NCBI GenBank assembly: GCA_963716925.1
Contig: CAVQUX010000033.1
Span: 124,001 to 188,000, forward strand
Origin: DAISKN01 sp963716925
GTDB taxonomy: Bacteria; Acidobacteriota; Vicinamibacteria; Marinacidobacterales; SMYC01
DNA length: 64,000 bases
Direction of reading: 5' to 3'
A model generated the notes under the pieces. The model was given only the letters and a program-made list of their open reading frames with translations. It searched no databases and was not told where the DNA came from. Position numbers and translations under genes: made by a program. Shown piece by piece: positions 7,826-16,759 of this stretch (positions are counted from its first letter, which is position 1; each line of letters begins with the position of its first letter).

Positions 7826-10357
7826 ATGAAGGAAGGAACCTCCGAGCGGCGGTGCGGTGACGGCACCGAAACTCCACGCGCGTTCCTCCACCGCCCCGCG
7901 GGAGTTTCAACGTGTATCCGCGCATTGCTCACCACGGTGCTCGCCGCGTTCGTCGGCACCCCCCCGTCGAGCGCGGAATCCGAGTGGCTAGTTCGCGGGT
8001 CCGTGGTCGACGCCGTTTCCGGCAAGCCGATAGAGGGCGCCGAGGTCAGCGCTGGTCCGCTGCGCGTCGTGACCGGTCCGGAGGGCAGCTTCGAGATCTC
8101 TGTGGTTTCCGATTCGGCAACCCTGCGAGTCGATGCACCCGGCCATTTGGGGACGGAGATCTCAGTTTCGTCCAGCAGCTTCATTGGACCTCTCGAGATA
8201 AGGCTCTTCCCGCGAAACGATTTCCTGGAGACGGTGCAAGTTCGGGCCGGTGCGCCCCGCACCGAAGAACCGTCCGCCTTCCGCGTCGCCCCCGGTGCGG
8301 TATTGGAAGTCGCGGGAAGCGCGGACAACATCTTCCGAACCCTGGACACGCTGCCCGGAGTCGCCGCCGTGGAGGATTACGGGAGTCGTCTCTCGGTGAG
8401 AGGCGGTTCGCCCGATCAGAACCTGACTATCATGGATGGCGTGGAAATCCACGACCCCTTTCGGCTCTCGGGCCTCACCAGCGCCTTCAACCCGGAGATC
8501 ATCGAGAACTTCGAGCTCACCGCCGGCGGTTTCGGAGCCAAGTACGGCGACCGTCTTTCCTCGATCCTGGTGGTGGACAACCGCCTCCCGTCGAGAACCT
8601 TCGGAGGCAAGGCCTCGGCGAGCATCACCGACGCGAACGTGGTCCTCGAAGGGCCATTACCGGGATCGGAGACGGGCTCCTGGCTGTTGACCGGCCGAAG
8701 GACGTACTACGACCTGGTGGCTGGGCTCACCACCGACAACGCCTTCCCCTCGTTCGAGGATCTTCAGGGAAAGGCCTCGTGGGCCATGGGCCCGAGTCGG
8801 CGCATCTCCGTCGTCGCGCTGAGGAGTCGCGAGGGGTCCGACTTCGACGTGCATCGCGGCAACGGCGAGAACCTGGATCTGGTATCCGATGCCGGCAATG
8901 ACCTGGCTTCCGCTTCGTTCGATTGGTTGCCGGGGCAGAGCCTGGTTTCCACCACCACGCTTTCCTGGTATCGAAACCGGGACGTCGCCAGCTTCAACGG
9001 CACCCTCCTGCAGCCGGCGAAACGGTCGAACTCCCCCGACCCTGACGTGGCCGTGGGTCTCGGAGAGTTCATCTTCGACCGCCGTTTCCTCGTAAGCGAC
9101 TGGTCGGCCCGACAGGACCTGACGTGGGAAGCCGCTTCGGGGCACACTCTCGAGCTGGGAGCCGAGTTCCATCGTCTCGCGACCGACGTGCAATGGGAGA
9201 GCCTGGGCGAGGATCGCAATCTTCAGGAGGCGAACGGCTCCAGCGTGCGCGGGGGCATGGGGCTCCCCGACTTTCTCGACTCGACGCTGAGCTCCACCCG
9301 CGGTGGTACCTGGATTGAGGACCGCTGGCGCGTCAGTCCGGGTTTCTCTGTGGAGCCGGGCCTGCGTCTCGATTGGAGCACGGCGAATCAGCGGGCCACG
9401 TTGTCACCGCGATTCGCGGCCCGGCTCGACCTGGATTCGAAAACCGCGGTGCGCGCAGCCCTCGGCCGATACACCCAGAGTCCTGGCTACGAGAAGCTCA
9501 TCCAGTCGGACTATTTCGTCGATCTCAGCGGGGCTCGCGACCTCGAGTACGAGCGCGCCACCCACCTGGTGCTCGGGATCGAAAGAGAGCTCGGACCCGC
9601 CATCACCCGAGTCGAGGGCTACTACAAGAGTTTTTCCGATCTCGTCGTCGGGCGGCTGGAGACGGAGGAAGAGAGGCTCGCCCGCGTCGCAGTCTACGAC
9701 TTCCCCGAGGAGCTGCGAGGCAGCGTTCCGACCGCTCCCATCATTACCACCGTTCCTTCGAACGAGAGCGGCGGTCGCGCCTACGGGGTGGATTTCTACG
9801 TCGCCCGTCTCGACCCGTCCGCCAGGATCTCGGGGTGGATTTCCTATACCTTCGGCAAAGCAGAGCGCGACGCCTACTCTCGTACCTACCCCATGGAGTA
9901 CGATCGCCGACATTCGCTCGATCTGGTGGGCCGGTATCGGTGGAGCGAGCGATTCGACGTCGCCGTCACCGCCCGATTGGCGTCCGGGTTTCCCTACACG
10001 CCGGCCGTCGGCCTGCGGGTCTCCGCGGTCGAGGACGACCGTGGAATGCTCGTGCCCGAGACCGACTCCCAGGGGAATCTGGTCTATGCCGCGGACTTCG
10101 GACCGGTTTCGAACTTGAACACCGGCAGGCTCCCGGCGTACGCCCGCGTCGACGTGCGGGCGACGTTCCGTCCGGGCGGCTACGCGGGCCGTTGGTCGGT
10201 TTACGTGGAGGTGATCAACCTGTTCAATCGGGACAACGCCGTGAAGTTGGAGACCTGGCTGGTTCATGAACCGGGGTCCCCGCTTCCCGGAATCATCGTA
10301 ATGCCGAAAGAGGGCTTCCCCATTCTGCCATCGGCCGGCGTCCGATTCCGCTTCTAG
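7826..10357 (+). CDS. TonB-dependent outer-membrane receptor with carboxypeptidase-regulatory-like N-domain
   Basis: 843 residues. A signal peptide-like hydrophobic stretch (IRALLTTVLAAFVGTPPSSA) ends near residue 50 after an unusually long charged lead, so the true start could be further in, although no better codon was found. Residues about 55-130 form a CarboxypepD_reg-like beta fold (RGSVVDAVSGKPIEGAEV). The plug domain follows with LDTLPGVAAVEDYGSRLSVRGG and IMDGVEI. The rest is an aromatic-rich beta barrel ending in VRFRF, with the terminal Phe typical of BAM substrates. Such receptors import siderophores or oligosaccharides using TonB energy; the ligand cannot be told from sequence. 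It stands alone between the radical SAM gene and the epimerase fusion, all rightward. Confidence 0.9.
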   Translation: MKEGTSERRCGDGTETPRAFLHRPAGVSTCIRALLTTVLAAFVGTPPSSAESEWLVRGSVVDAVSGKPIEGAEVSAGPLRVVTGPEGSFEISVVSDSATLRVDAPGHLGTEISVSSSSFIGPLEIRLFPRNDFLETVQVRAGAPRTEEPSAFRVAPGAVLEVAGSADNIFRTLDTLPGVAAVEDYGSRLSVRGGSPDQNLTIMDGVEIHDPFRLSGLTSAFNPEIIENFELTAGGFGAKYGDRLSSILVVDNRLPSRTFGGKASASITDANVVLEGPLPGSETGSWLLTGRRTYYDLVAGLTTDNAFPSFEDLQGKASWAMGPSRRISVVALRSREGSDFDVHRGNGENLDLVSDAGNDLASASFDWLPGQSLVSTTTLSWYRNRDVASFNGTLLQPAKRSNSPDPDVAVGLGEFIFDRRFLVSDWSARQDLTWEAASGHTLELGAEFHRLATDVQWESLGEDRNLQEANGSSVRGGMGLPDFLDSTLSSTRGGTWIEDRWRVSPGFSVEPGLRLDWSTANQRATLSPRFAARLDLDSKTAVRAALGRYTQSPGYEKLIQSDYFVDLSGARDLEYERATHLVLGIERELGPAITRVEGYYKSFSDLVVGRLETEEERLARVAVYDFPEELRGSVPTAPIITTVPSNESGGRAYGVDFYVARLDPSARISGWISYTFGKAERDAYSRTYPMEYDRRHSLDLVGRYRWSERFDVAVTARLASGFPYTPAVGLRVSAVEDDRGMLVPETDSQGNLVYAADFGPVSNLNTGRLPAYARVDVRATFRPGGYAGRWSVYVEVINLFNRDNAVKLETWLVHEPGSPLPGIIVMPKEGFPILPSAGVRFRF

Positions 10358-10412
10358 ACGGAAACGCCCATCCCATGCGAGTTGAGCTCCTTCCCCATCC
10401 GTGGCGGAGAAC

Positions 10413-12722
10413 ATGACCAAGAGATCTCGAGTCATCGAAGAAGACCTGGCCTCCATAGCGGAGGACCTCAGGGGTTGCTGCGATCGATTGAGCGGCAAGA
10501 GCGTCCTCGTCGCCGGAGGAGCAGGTTTTCTCGGCAGGTATCTGGTTTCGACGCTCGACTACCTGAACGAGAATGCCCTCCTCGAGAAGCCCTGCCGGAT
10601 CATCGTGGTGGACAACTTCGTCAGCGGACTGAAGGATTGGATTCCCACGAAGCCCGAGGTCGTCGTCGTTCAACACGACATCAAGGAGCCCCTCCTCATC
10701 GATCAAGGGGTGGATTTCATAGTCAACGCCGCGAGTATCGCATCTCCGCTCTTCTACAATCGGCTCCGACTGGAAACCATCGATGCGGGCGTCTACGGGA
10801 CGAGGAATCTTCTCGAGCTCGCGCGGACGAAGAACGTGGAAAGCTTCTTGTTCCTGAGCTCGAGCGAGATTTACGGCGATCCCGACCCCAAGTGCATTCC
10901 CACCAGCGAGGAATACCTCGGCAACGTCTCGTGCATCGGGCCTCGATCCTGCTACGACGAGCCCAAGCGTCTGGGTGAGACCCTCTGCATGACCTACGCG
11001 GAGATCTACAACCTCCCCATCAAGATCGCCAGGCCGTTCAACATCTTCGGCCCCGGAATCAGGTTGGATGACGGCCGGGTATTGCCTACGTTCGTCGTTT
11101 CCGCGATTACCGGCAAGCGGATTCCCGTCCACGGCGACGGGAAGAAGACTCGCACCTTCTGCTACATCGCCGACGCCACCGTGGGATTCTTCAAGCTCCT
11201 GTTGTCGGACCGCAACCGCGAGGTCTTCAACATCGGGGCGGATGACCCGGAGATACAGATTCGGCACATCGCGGCGCTGATCCACAGACTGGTGATGAAT
11301 CGCGAAGGGGAGATCGAGCTGGTCTCGGGTCCTCCCGACGTCTATACCAAGAACAATCCCGAGCGCCGCTGCCCCGACCTGTCGAAGATCCGGACCCAGC
11401 TCGGGTACGTCCCCCGGGTGGATCTGGTCACCGGCTTGAAGCGCTTCATCTCCTGGGTCAAGGAAGAATTGGCGGCGCAGTATCGATCGGCGCGTTTCGA
11501 GAACCGGTGCCGGGTTTGCGGAGGGGGCGATTTGAGGAAGTTCCTCTCCCTGGGGAATACCCCCTTGGCGAACGGCCTCTTGACGGAAGACCTGTTGGGG
11601 GTCGAAGTCGAATCGTATCCCCTGGAAGTGGTCTACTGTCCCGTCTGCCACAACTGCCAGCTATCTTGCACGGTGGAGAGGGATAGATTGTTCAAACAGT
11701 ATCCCTACGTGACGTCGACCACCGCGACGTTCCGGAAGCACTTCGCCGACATGGCGAAGAGCGTTTCGGCGACCTGCGGCCTGGCGCCCGGGTCCCTGGT
11801 GGTCGATGTCGGAAGCAACGACGGCCTGCTGTTGAAAAACTTTCAACTGATGGGAATGGCGGTGCTGGGTGTGGAGCCCGCGGAGAACATCGCCCGCATC
11901 GCGAGAGAGGACGGGATCGATACCATCGCCGATTACTTCGGCAGCGGCGTGGTGGACGCGATCATCAAGTTGAAAGGCAGCGCGGACGTCGTTACCGCGA
12001 ACAACGTTTTCGCCCACACCGACCGGATCGACGATTTCGCCCACGACGCGAAGAGGCTGCTGAAGAAGGGCGGCGTTCTCGTTCTCGAGGTGCAGTATCT
12101 CCTCGACACCGTGAAGAACCTGACGTTCGACAATATTTACCACGAGCACGTTTCCTACTTTTGCGTTCTGTCGTTGTGCGAGCTCTTTCGCAGACGCGGC
12201 ATGGAGATCTTCCACGTGCTCCATGTCGACAGCCACGGCGGGTCTCTGAGGGTCTTCGTCCAGGAGAAAGGGGGCGGATTCGCCGTCGAACCCTCGGTGG
12301 AGCGTTTCCTCGAAGAGGAGAAGGCTTTCGGGCTGGACAAGTTCCAGACGTACGAGAGCTTCGCCCGCAGGATTCATGATCTGAGAAAAACGGTGGTGGC
12401 GTGGGTTCGGGAAATCAAGGATCGAGGAGAGAACATCATCGGCTACGGAGCTCCGGCGAAGGCCACGACGCTTCTGAATTTCTGCGGTCTCGGCCCGGCC
12501 GAACTGGACTTCGTCGTCGACGACAACCCCCTGAAGCATGGGCGTTTCATCCCCGGTGTGAACGTTCCCATCAAAGGTCGAGACGCCCTGGATGCGGCGG
12601 CGCCCGACAACCTATTCATCCTGGCGTGGAATTTCGCGGACGAGATCATCAGGAACAACGAGCGTCTTCGGACCAGGGGCACCAAGTTTCTCGTTCCACT
12701 GCCCGAGCCCCGGATCCTCTAG
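10413..12722 (+). CDS. Fused nucleotide-sugar epimerase/decarboxylase and zinc-binding class I methyltransferase
   Basis: About 769 residues from ATG 10413 (GTG at 10401 possible; GGAG lies just before the ATG). Residues 1-~360 are an extended SDR: GGAGFLG Rossmann motif near residue 36, SSSEIYGDP, and the YDEPK (Y-x3-K) catalytic pair, closest in feel to UDP-glucuronate decarboxylase/dTDP-glucose dehydratase-like enzymes. From about 365 a second enzyme begins with a cysteine zinc site (CRVC ... CPVCHNC), a SAM-binding VVDVGSNDG, and the C-terminal GYGAPAKATTLLNF segment of sugar C-methyltransferases (Methyltransf_13/14 type, TylCIII/NovU-like). These activities are normally separate proteins; here they are one chain with no frame change. 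It likely makes a branched or C-methylated deoxy sugar nucleotide. Its stop overlaps the stop of the convergent GT2 gene by two bases. Confidence 0.9.
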   Translation: MTKRSRVIEEDLASIAEDLRGCCDRLSGKSVLVAGGAGFLGRYLVSTLDYLNENALLEKPCRIIVVDNFVSGLKDWIPTKPEVVVVQHDIKEPLLIDQGVDFIVNAASIASPLFYNRLRLETIDAGVYGTRNLLELARTKNVESFLFLSSSEIYGDPDPKCIPTSEEYLGNVSCIGPRSCYDEPKRLGETLCMTYAEIYNLPIKIARPFNIFGPGIRLDDGRVLPTFVVSAITGKRIPVHGDGKKTRTFCYIADATVGFFKLLLSDRNREVFNIGADDPEIQIRHIAALIHRLVMNREGEIELVSGPPDVYTKNNPERRCPDLSKIRTQLGYVPRVDLVTGLKRFISWVKEELAAQYRSARFENRCRVCGGGDLRKFLSLGNTPLANGLLTEDLLGVEVESYPLEVVYCPVCHNCQLSCTVERDRLFKQYPYVTSTTATFRKHFADMAKSVSATCGLAPGSLVVDVGSNDGLLLKNFQLMGMAVLGVEPAENIARIAREDGIDTIADYFGSGVVDAIIKLKGSADVVTANNVFAHTDRIDDFAHDAKRLLKKGGVLVLEVQYLLDTVKNLTFDNIYHEHVSYFCVLSLCELFRRRGMEIFHVLHVDSHGGSLRVFVQEKGGGFAVEPSVERFLEEEKAFGLDKFQTYESFARRIHDLRKTVVAWVREIKDRGENIIGYGAPAKATTLLNFCGLGPAELDFVVDDNPLKHGRFIPGVNVPIKGRDALDAAAPDNLFILAWNFADEIIRNNERLRTRGTKFLVPLPEPRIL

Positions 12723-13492
12723 GCTCCCTCATCGCTCGCGGGATCCCGCCCCTCGCCCCGAGAGTCGCGCGGTCGCGCGATCTTGATGAGGTTGAAACGA
12801 TGCAAGAGAATGACCCCCAGCATCCGGATCGCGATCCTGGCAGCCACCCATTTGCTCTTGCCCGCTCCGACCGCTTCGCCCCTTCTCGGCAGGAAATTCA
12901 CGGGAATCTCGATGAAGCGGATGGGGGTTCGCACGATATGGAGCATCCAATCCAGATTGAACGCCCACCCTCCGTCCATCGAGCGATTCTTGAGGCGCTC
13001 GTAAGCCGGTCTCTTGATGAGACGAAAGATGCAGCCCACGTCGGTCAAACTCGAGGTGTTGAAGATCACCTCGATCAACTTCGCGTAGAGCACGTTCATC
13101 CACCGGGTCAGGAAACCCATTTCCGCGCCCTCTCCGATCAGAAGAGAGGCGGTCCTGGTTCCACAAACGACTTCGAAATCGTCGGAGTAAGCGAGGAGTT
13201 TGATCAGGTCGCTCGAACGATAAGTACCGTCCACTTCGATGGTCACGAGAATGTCGCCGGTGGATTCCGCGAGGGCTCTCTGGAACCCGAACCCGAGCCC
13301 TTGTCTCGTCTCGAGGAAGTATTTCGCGCTGGTCGAGAGGATCTCCGCCTTCGTTCCTTCCTCCGCGTTGTTGTCTACGGCGACGATCTCGTCGACGACT
13401 CCAGTCTCGAAGAGCTCGCTGATGCAGGTTCTGATCGTCTGGAGGTCGCGGTAGGTCGAGAAGACTACGGAAACCGTTTGACCCTTCCACAT
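12719..13492 (-). CDS. Family 2 glycosyltransferase, DPM1-like
   Basis: 257 residues, start ATG at 13492. GT-A fold features: SVVFSTYRDLQTIRTCI at the N-terminus, EIVAVDNNAEEGT for the nucleotide-binding strand, GLGFGFQRALAESTGDILVTIEVDGTY where the usual D-x-D is E-V-D-G, and DVGCIFRLIKR. It lacks the C-terminal membrane pair of full DPM synthases, but ends in an amphipathic RIAIRMLGVILLHRFN segment. The probable role is transfer of a sugar from a nucleotide donor to polyprenyl phosphate or another lipid acceptor, which could feed GT-C transferases such as the one at 834. It is convergent with the epimerase fusion and is the last gene of the leftward run that starts at 23.6 kb. Confidence 0.8.
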   Translation of the reverse strand: MWKGQTVSVVFSTYRDLQTIRTCISELFETGVVDEIVAVDNNAEEGTKAEILSTSAKYFLETRQGLGFGFQRALAESTGDILVTIEVDGTYRSSDLIKLLAYSDDFEVVCGTRTASLLIGEGAEMGFLTRWMNVLYAKLIEVIFNTSSLTDVGCIFRLIKRPAYERLKNRSMDGGWAFNLDWMLHIVRTPIRFIEIPVNFLPRRGEAVGAGKSKWVAARIAIRMLGVILLHRFNLIKIARPRDSRGEGRDPASDEGA

Positions 13493-13752
13493 AGCTTCAG
13501 CAGATGACTGCCCCTCCGAGCAACCCTGTCGTGGGGCTCCGACGACCGTGGAACTGCCCCAGTTTTGCGCGGTCCTCGTTCTCCAAAGCCAGTGGAGGAA
13601 CGTCTTCCGGCCCTCGACGAGGATTCTGCGCGGCCGCCGCGCCGTCGTTCGGCGACGACGGGGCTAACCTCCACGGCGTGAAGTAGCCCGCTCGCGATTT
13701 CGGTTTCTCGGAATGGTCCCGGCCTTTCGTCGAACGACGAGACCGCCTCCGG

Positions 13753-14280
13753 CTATCCTCGCCCGCTGCTTCCATCGAAGTCCGCGGGCCCCAGAAGCGA
13801 GAGCCCGATGGGAAGCCACGGCGTGTAGGCCGACGTTCTCTCCGCCAGATTCTTCCGCAGCTGGTCCAGGCCCGTCCAAGCCCAATCGCCGACCTCGCTG
13901 GCATCCGGCCTCGGATCGACGTCGGCGTGTCCGACGACTAGGTGCACGAGCTCGTGCTCCGAAAGCGACGTCGTGAGGTCGGTGGCTTGGTAGATGAATT
14001 TCCGGACCGCCTTCAATGGTGCGGAGATTCCCATTTCTTCCTGCAAGCGGCGGACCGAGACGTCGGCGATCGATTCGCCCGGGCGAGGATGGCTGCAGCA
14101 GCTGTTGCTCCAGAGCCCGGCGAAATGGTACTTGGTCGCGGAGCGACGCTGCACCAGCAACTCGCCGCGGCGGTTGAAGACAAAAACCGAGACGGCGCGA
14201 TGGAGCCGTCCTCCCCCGAGGTGCGCGGCAATCTTTTCCTCGGTCCCGACCTCACGGTCGTTCTCATCGACCAGAATCAC
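13753..14280 (-). CDS. idi: Isopentenyl-diphosphate delta-isomerase, type I
   Basis: 175 residues from a GTG at 14280. It interconverts isopentenyl and dimethylallyl diphosphate in the cytoplasm. Nudix-fold type I hallmarks are present: HRAVSVFVFNRRGELLVQRR, the catalytic cysteine in WSNSCCSHPRPGE (residues 58-68), the metal-site acidic pair in SEHELVH (about 107-113), and a Nudix-like REEMG-equivalent LQEEMGI. Length equals the family norm (~180). It sits between two glycosyltransferase genes, so it may support the polyprenyl-phosphate carrier pool or a prenylated product. About 100 bases separate it from the GT4 gene upstream, and 260 bases without recognisable content separate it from the GT2 gene. 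Confidence 0.9.
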   Translation of the reverse strand: MILVDENDREVGTEEKIAAHLGGGRLHRAVSVFVFNRRGELLVQRRSATKYHFAGLWSNSCCSHPRPGESIADVSVRRLQEEMGISAPLKAVRKFIYQATDLTTSLSEHELVHLVVGHADVDPRPDASEVGDWAWTGLDQLRKNLAERTSAYTPWLPIGLSLLGPADFDGSSGRG

Positions 14281-14379
14281 TCGATCCAGACAGCCTCCTC
14301 GGAGACCCGCGGAGAATCCGTTGATCGGTCCACGAACCCGGTCTTTCAGTTTACCCGACTAACGCGCGCCGGGGAACAG

Positions 14380-15685
14380 TTACCCCGGTGGAAGCGAAGA
14401 TCTCCCTGCGGACGAAAGAACGCTTTCGTAGACCGCGGCGAGCTCGAGCACGTAGCGGGTCGATCTGTGCTTTTGCTCCGTCTTGCGGCGGGCGCGATCG
14501 CCGAGTCGCCCACACAGCTCGCGGTCGTTGAGCAGCTTCTCGATCGCCTGCGCCAGTTCGTCGCGACTACCGGGCTCGACCAGAAGCGCGGTCTCCTCGT
14601 CGGTGAGAATCTCGGCGGTCTTCCCCGACCGAGACGCAACGATCGCCTTGCCCGCAGCCATATACTCGACAATCCGGGGTGACAAGGGGGACTCGATCGT
14701 TGGCGGTGGCGAGGGCGCGACTGCGACCTCCGCGATGGCGAGAAGTTGGCCGATCCGCTCCGTCCCAACTGCTCCGAGGAAGCGGACCGATGGCGAAAGT
14801 TCCAGAGAAGCGGCGCGCTCCACCATTTCTTGAGGTGTGGGCCCGTCGCCCGCCACGAGCAACGTCGCCTCGGGGTGCAGCGCTCTCACCGCGACCAACG
14901 CCTCCAGAAGGAGTTCGAGCCCGTGGTACGACGGCGCGACGCCGACGAAGATCAACACGGGCCCCACTCCCAGTTCGTAATCGCGCCGCAGTCGTTGGAC
15001 GAGCTCGGAGGACATCGGCGGTCGAGCATCGGCCCCGTTCGGTAGAACGACGACCTTCTCCGGCTCGACGGCCCAGTCCGACACCAGTACCTCTCGAAGG
15101 GCCGTCGAACGGGTTATAACGGCCTCGGCATCGTCGAGCGTGCGCCTCGCCGATACCCGGGCCAGGCATCTCGGACCCATGATGAAGAAGCTCGGGGGAA
15201 ACGTAACCTCTATCGACGACTGGAGGGTCGTCGACCTCGACCACGAGCGGGATCTGAAGGATCCGGGCGCACAGCAGTCCGCCCACATCGAAAGGCGACA
15301 GTCGCGTGTGGACGAGGTCGCAGCAGCGGAACACGCGCCGGCCCGCACGGAACGCAAGGTTACTCGTCGTGAGCTCGCTCACCGGCAGATTGTTCTCCCG
15401 GGCGAAACGGAGCAGCTCTCCCGAGAGCTGGGTGGACTCATCCGTGGCAGCCTCGCCCGCGGCAACCGCGCCGCGGGCGGCTTCGAAGAACTGCTGCAGC
15501 CCGAACCCGGTGTCGGTCAGCACCACTTCGCCCGACTGTACGGCGACGAAGCTCACGTCGTGTCCCACCTCGCGGAGGCTTCGCACGACGCGCTCGAGGT
15601 GGAGGCGGCACTCCTCGTGCCGGGAAAGATCCAACCCCGGATCCGCCAGCATGTAGCCGACGTGACAACGCCCAGCGGTGTTCAT
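14380..15685 (-). CDS. Family 4 glycosyltransferase, interrupted by a one-base frame change
   Basis: The N-terminal half (start ATG 15685, MNTAGRCHVGYMLADPG) reads in one frame through LVVEVDDPPVVDRGYVSP. The C-terminal half continues in the next frame from about FFIMGPRCLARVSARRTLDDAEAV, through VVVLPNGADARP, LLVAGDGPTPQEM and SPLSPRIVEYMAAGKAIVAS to LLVEPGSRDELAQAIEKLL. These are the GT-B motifs of GT4/GT1-group transferases, including the E-x7-E-like nucleotide-sugar region (PLSPRIVEYMAAG). The switch falls at a run of five G at 15194-15198. Deleting one base gives a single 434-residue protein, normal for the family. I consider a consensus error likelier than a pseudogene, since both halves are well conserved. 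It lies six bases downstream of the SGNH gene. Confidence 0.8.
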
Positions 15686-15691
15686 CGCAAC

Positions 15692-16759
15692 CTAGTCCGA
15701 AGACCCGGGCTCGAGGAATCCGTTGGTCAGCAGATACTCTTCGACGCCTTCCGCAAAGAGCCGATAACCACCTTCGTTGTGGTGAAAATCTTTCTTCCAG
15801 TACAGCTTCTCCCGACTCTCTCGTTCGGGACCCGTCCTGCTCAGGAAGTACTCCATGAGGTCGACGTAACTGATGCCGCTTTGGGAGAAGTACCGCTTCA
15901 GCTCCGCGGCGTCGAACTGGTAGGTACGCTCCGAAAACTCGTACGGGTCGGGATGAAGTATCGCCAGAAATCGGAAGTTTTTCTCCATCCCGAGCGTTCG
16001 GAAGTCGGAGACGATCGTCTCTATTTTTTCGACCGCCTCCTTTCTCTTGGAGACGCGCTCCGAAGGGCTGAGGCCGAACCAATCGTAGCGGAGCACGACC
16101 ATCAGGAAACCGCGATAGAGGTGGCTCCGGGCAAATAACCACTCATCGGCCTTCGGTTCGGCGAAGCGCACCGTCCCGTCGGGGAGAAACCTCTCGTTTC
16201 CGCCCCGAGCAATGACGTCGGTGACGTCGCTATTGTTGACCGTCAGAGTGACGAGATCGGGCTTGAACCCCAGAAGCTTGTCCTTCAGGAGCTTGTAGCA
16301 ATAGAAGGGATCGCTGCCGGCGACGCCCCCGACGATGATTCTCACGTGGAATCGTTCCTGTTTCCGGTTGAGGCTTCTCTCCAGGACCTTGAGATACGAG
16401 TTCTCGTACGAGGCTCCTTGCCCTTCGGTAAAAGAGTCGCCGAGTCCGATGATCCGGAACTCTCCCGGAGGCTTGTCGTGCGGAGGCTCCACGTCGCGGA
16501 TTCCCAGGGAGTTGGTCCGCAGCTCGTAGTCGAACTCCGGTTGACCATAACTCGAGTCGTCGTTCCGCGCTCGGAGGTGGTACCAGGTATTGTCGGAGGG
16601 CTCCTGGTAGGGAGAGACGTATTCTCCGGTATTCTGCTCCGTCCAGGTGCAGACCGTGCACAGGGTTCTCAACACTATCTCGGCTGCGATGACGCACAAG
16701 GCGAGCGATACCGTGAAGGACAAAGCGGCGCCCCGAACTTTTGCACGATACCCCTTCAA
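15692..16759 (-). CDS. Membrane-anchored SGNH/GDSL hydrolase (copy 2)
   Basis: About 355 residues. I choose the TTG at 16759 because it overlaps the NRPS stop as TTGA and has GGAG five bases upstream; a longer upstream frame has no homologous look. One membrane helix (SFTVSLALCVIAAEIVL) is followed by an SGNH domain: GDSFTEGQG (block I), GGVAGSD, LTVNNSDVTDV (Asn block), and a C-terminal KDFHHNEGGY carrying the D-x-x-H-like dyad. It aligns along its length with the copy at 4398-5774 but lacks that protein's extra N-terminal helices and polar tail. Coupling to the NRPS gene suggests it acts on, or is co-produced for, the NRPS product or the same glycan. Confidence 0.85.
   Translation of the reverse strand: MKGYRAKVRGAALSFTVSLALCVIAAEIVLRTLCTVCTWTEQNTGEYVSPYQEPSDNTWYHLRARNDDSSYGQPEFDYELRTNSLGIRDVEPPHDKPPGEFRIIGLGDSFTEGQGASYENSYLKVLERSLNRKQERFHVRIIVGGVAGSDPFYCYKLLKDKLLGFKPDLVTLTVNNSDVTDVIARGGNERFLPDGTVRFAEPKADEWLFARSHLYRGFLMVVLRYDWFGLSPSERVSKRKEAVEKIETIVSDFRTLGMEKNFRFLAILHPDPYEFSERTYQFDAAELKRYFSQSGISYVDLMEYFLSRTGPERESREKLYWKKDFHHNEGGYRLFAEGVEEYLLTNGFLEPGSSD

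Noticed and set aside
15194..15198. Programmed ribosomal frameshifting in GT4 and the other interrupted genes
   Set aside because: No slippery heptamer with downstream structure is evident, the sites differ in sequence, and unrelated gene families are affected; an assembly cause is simpler.
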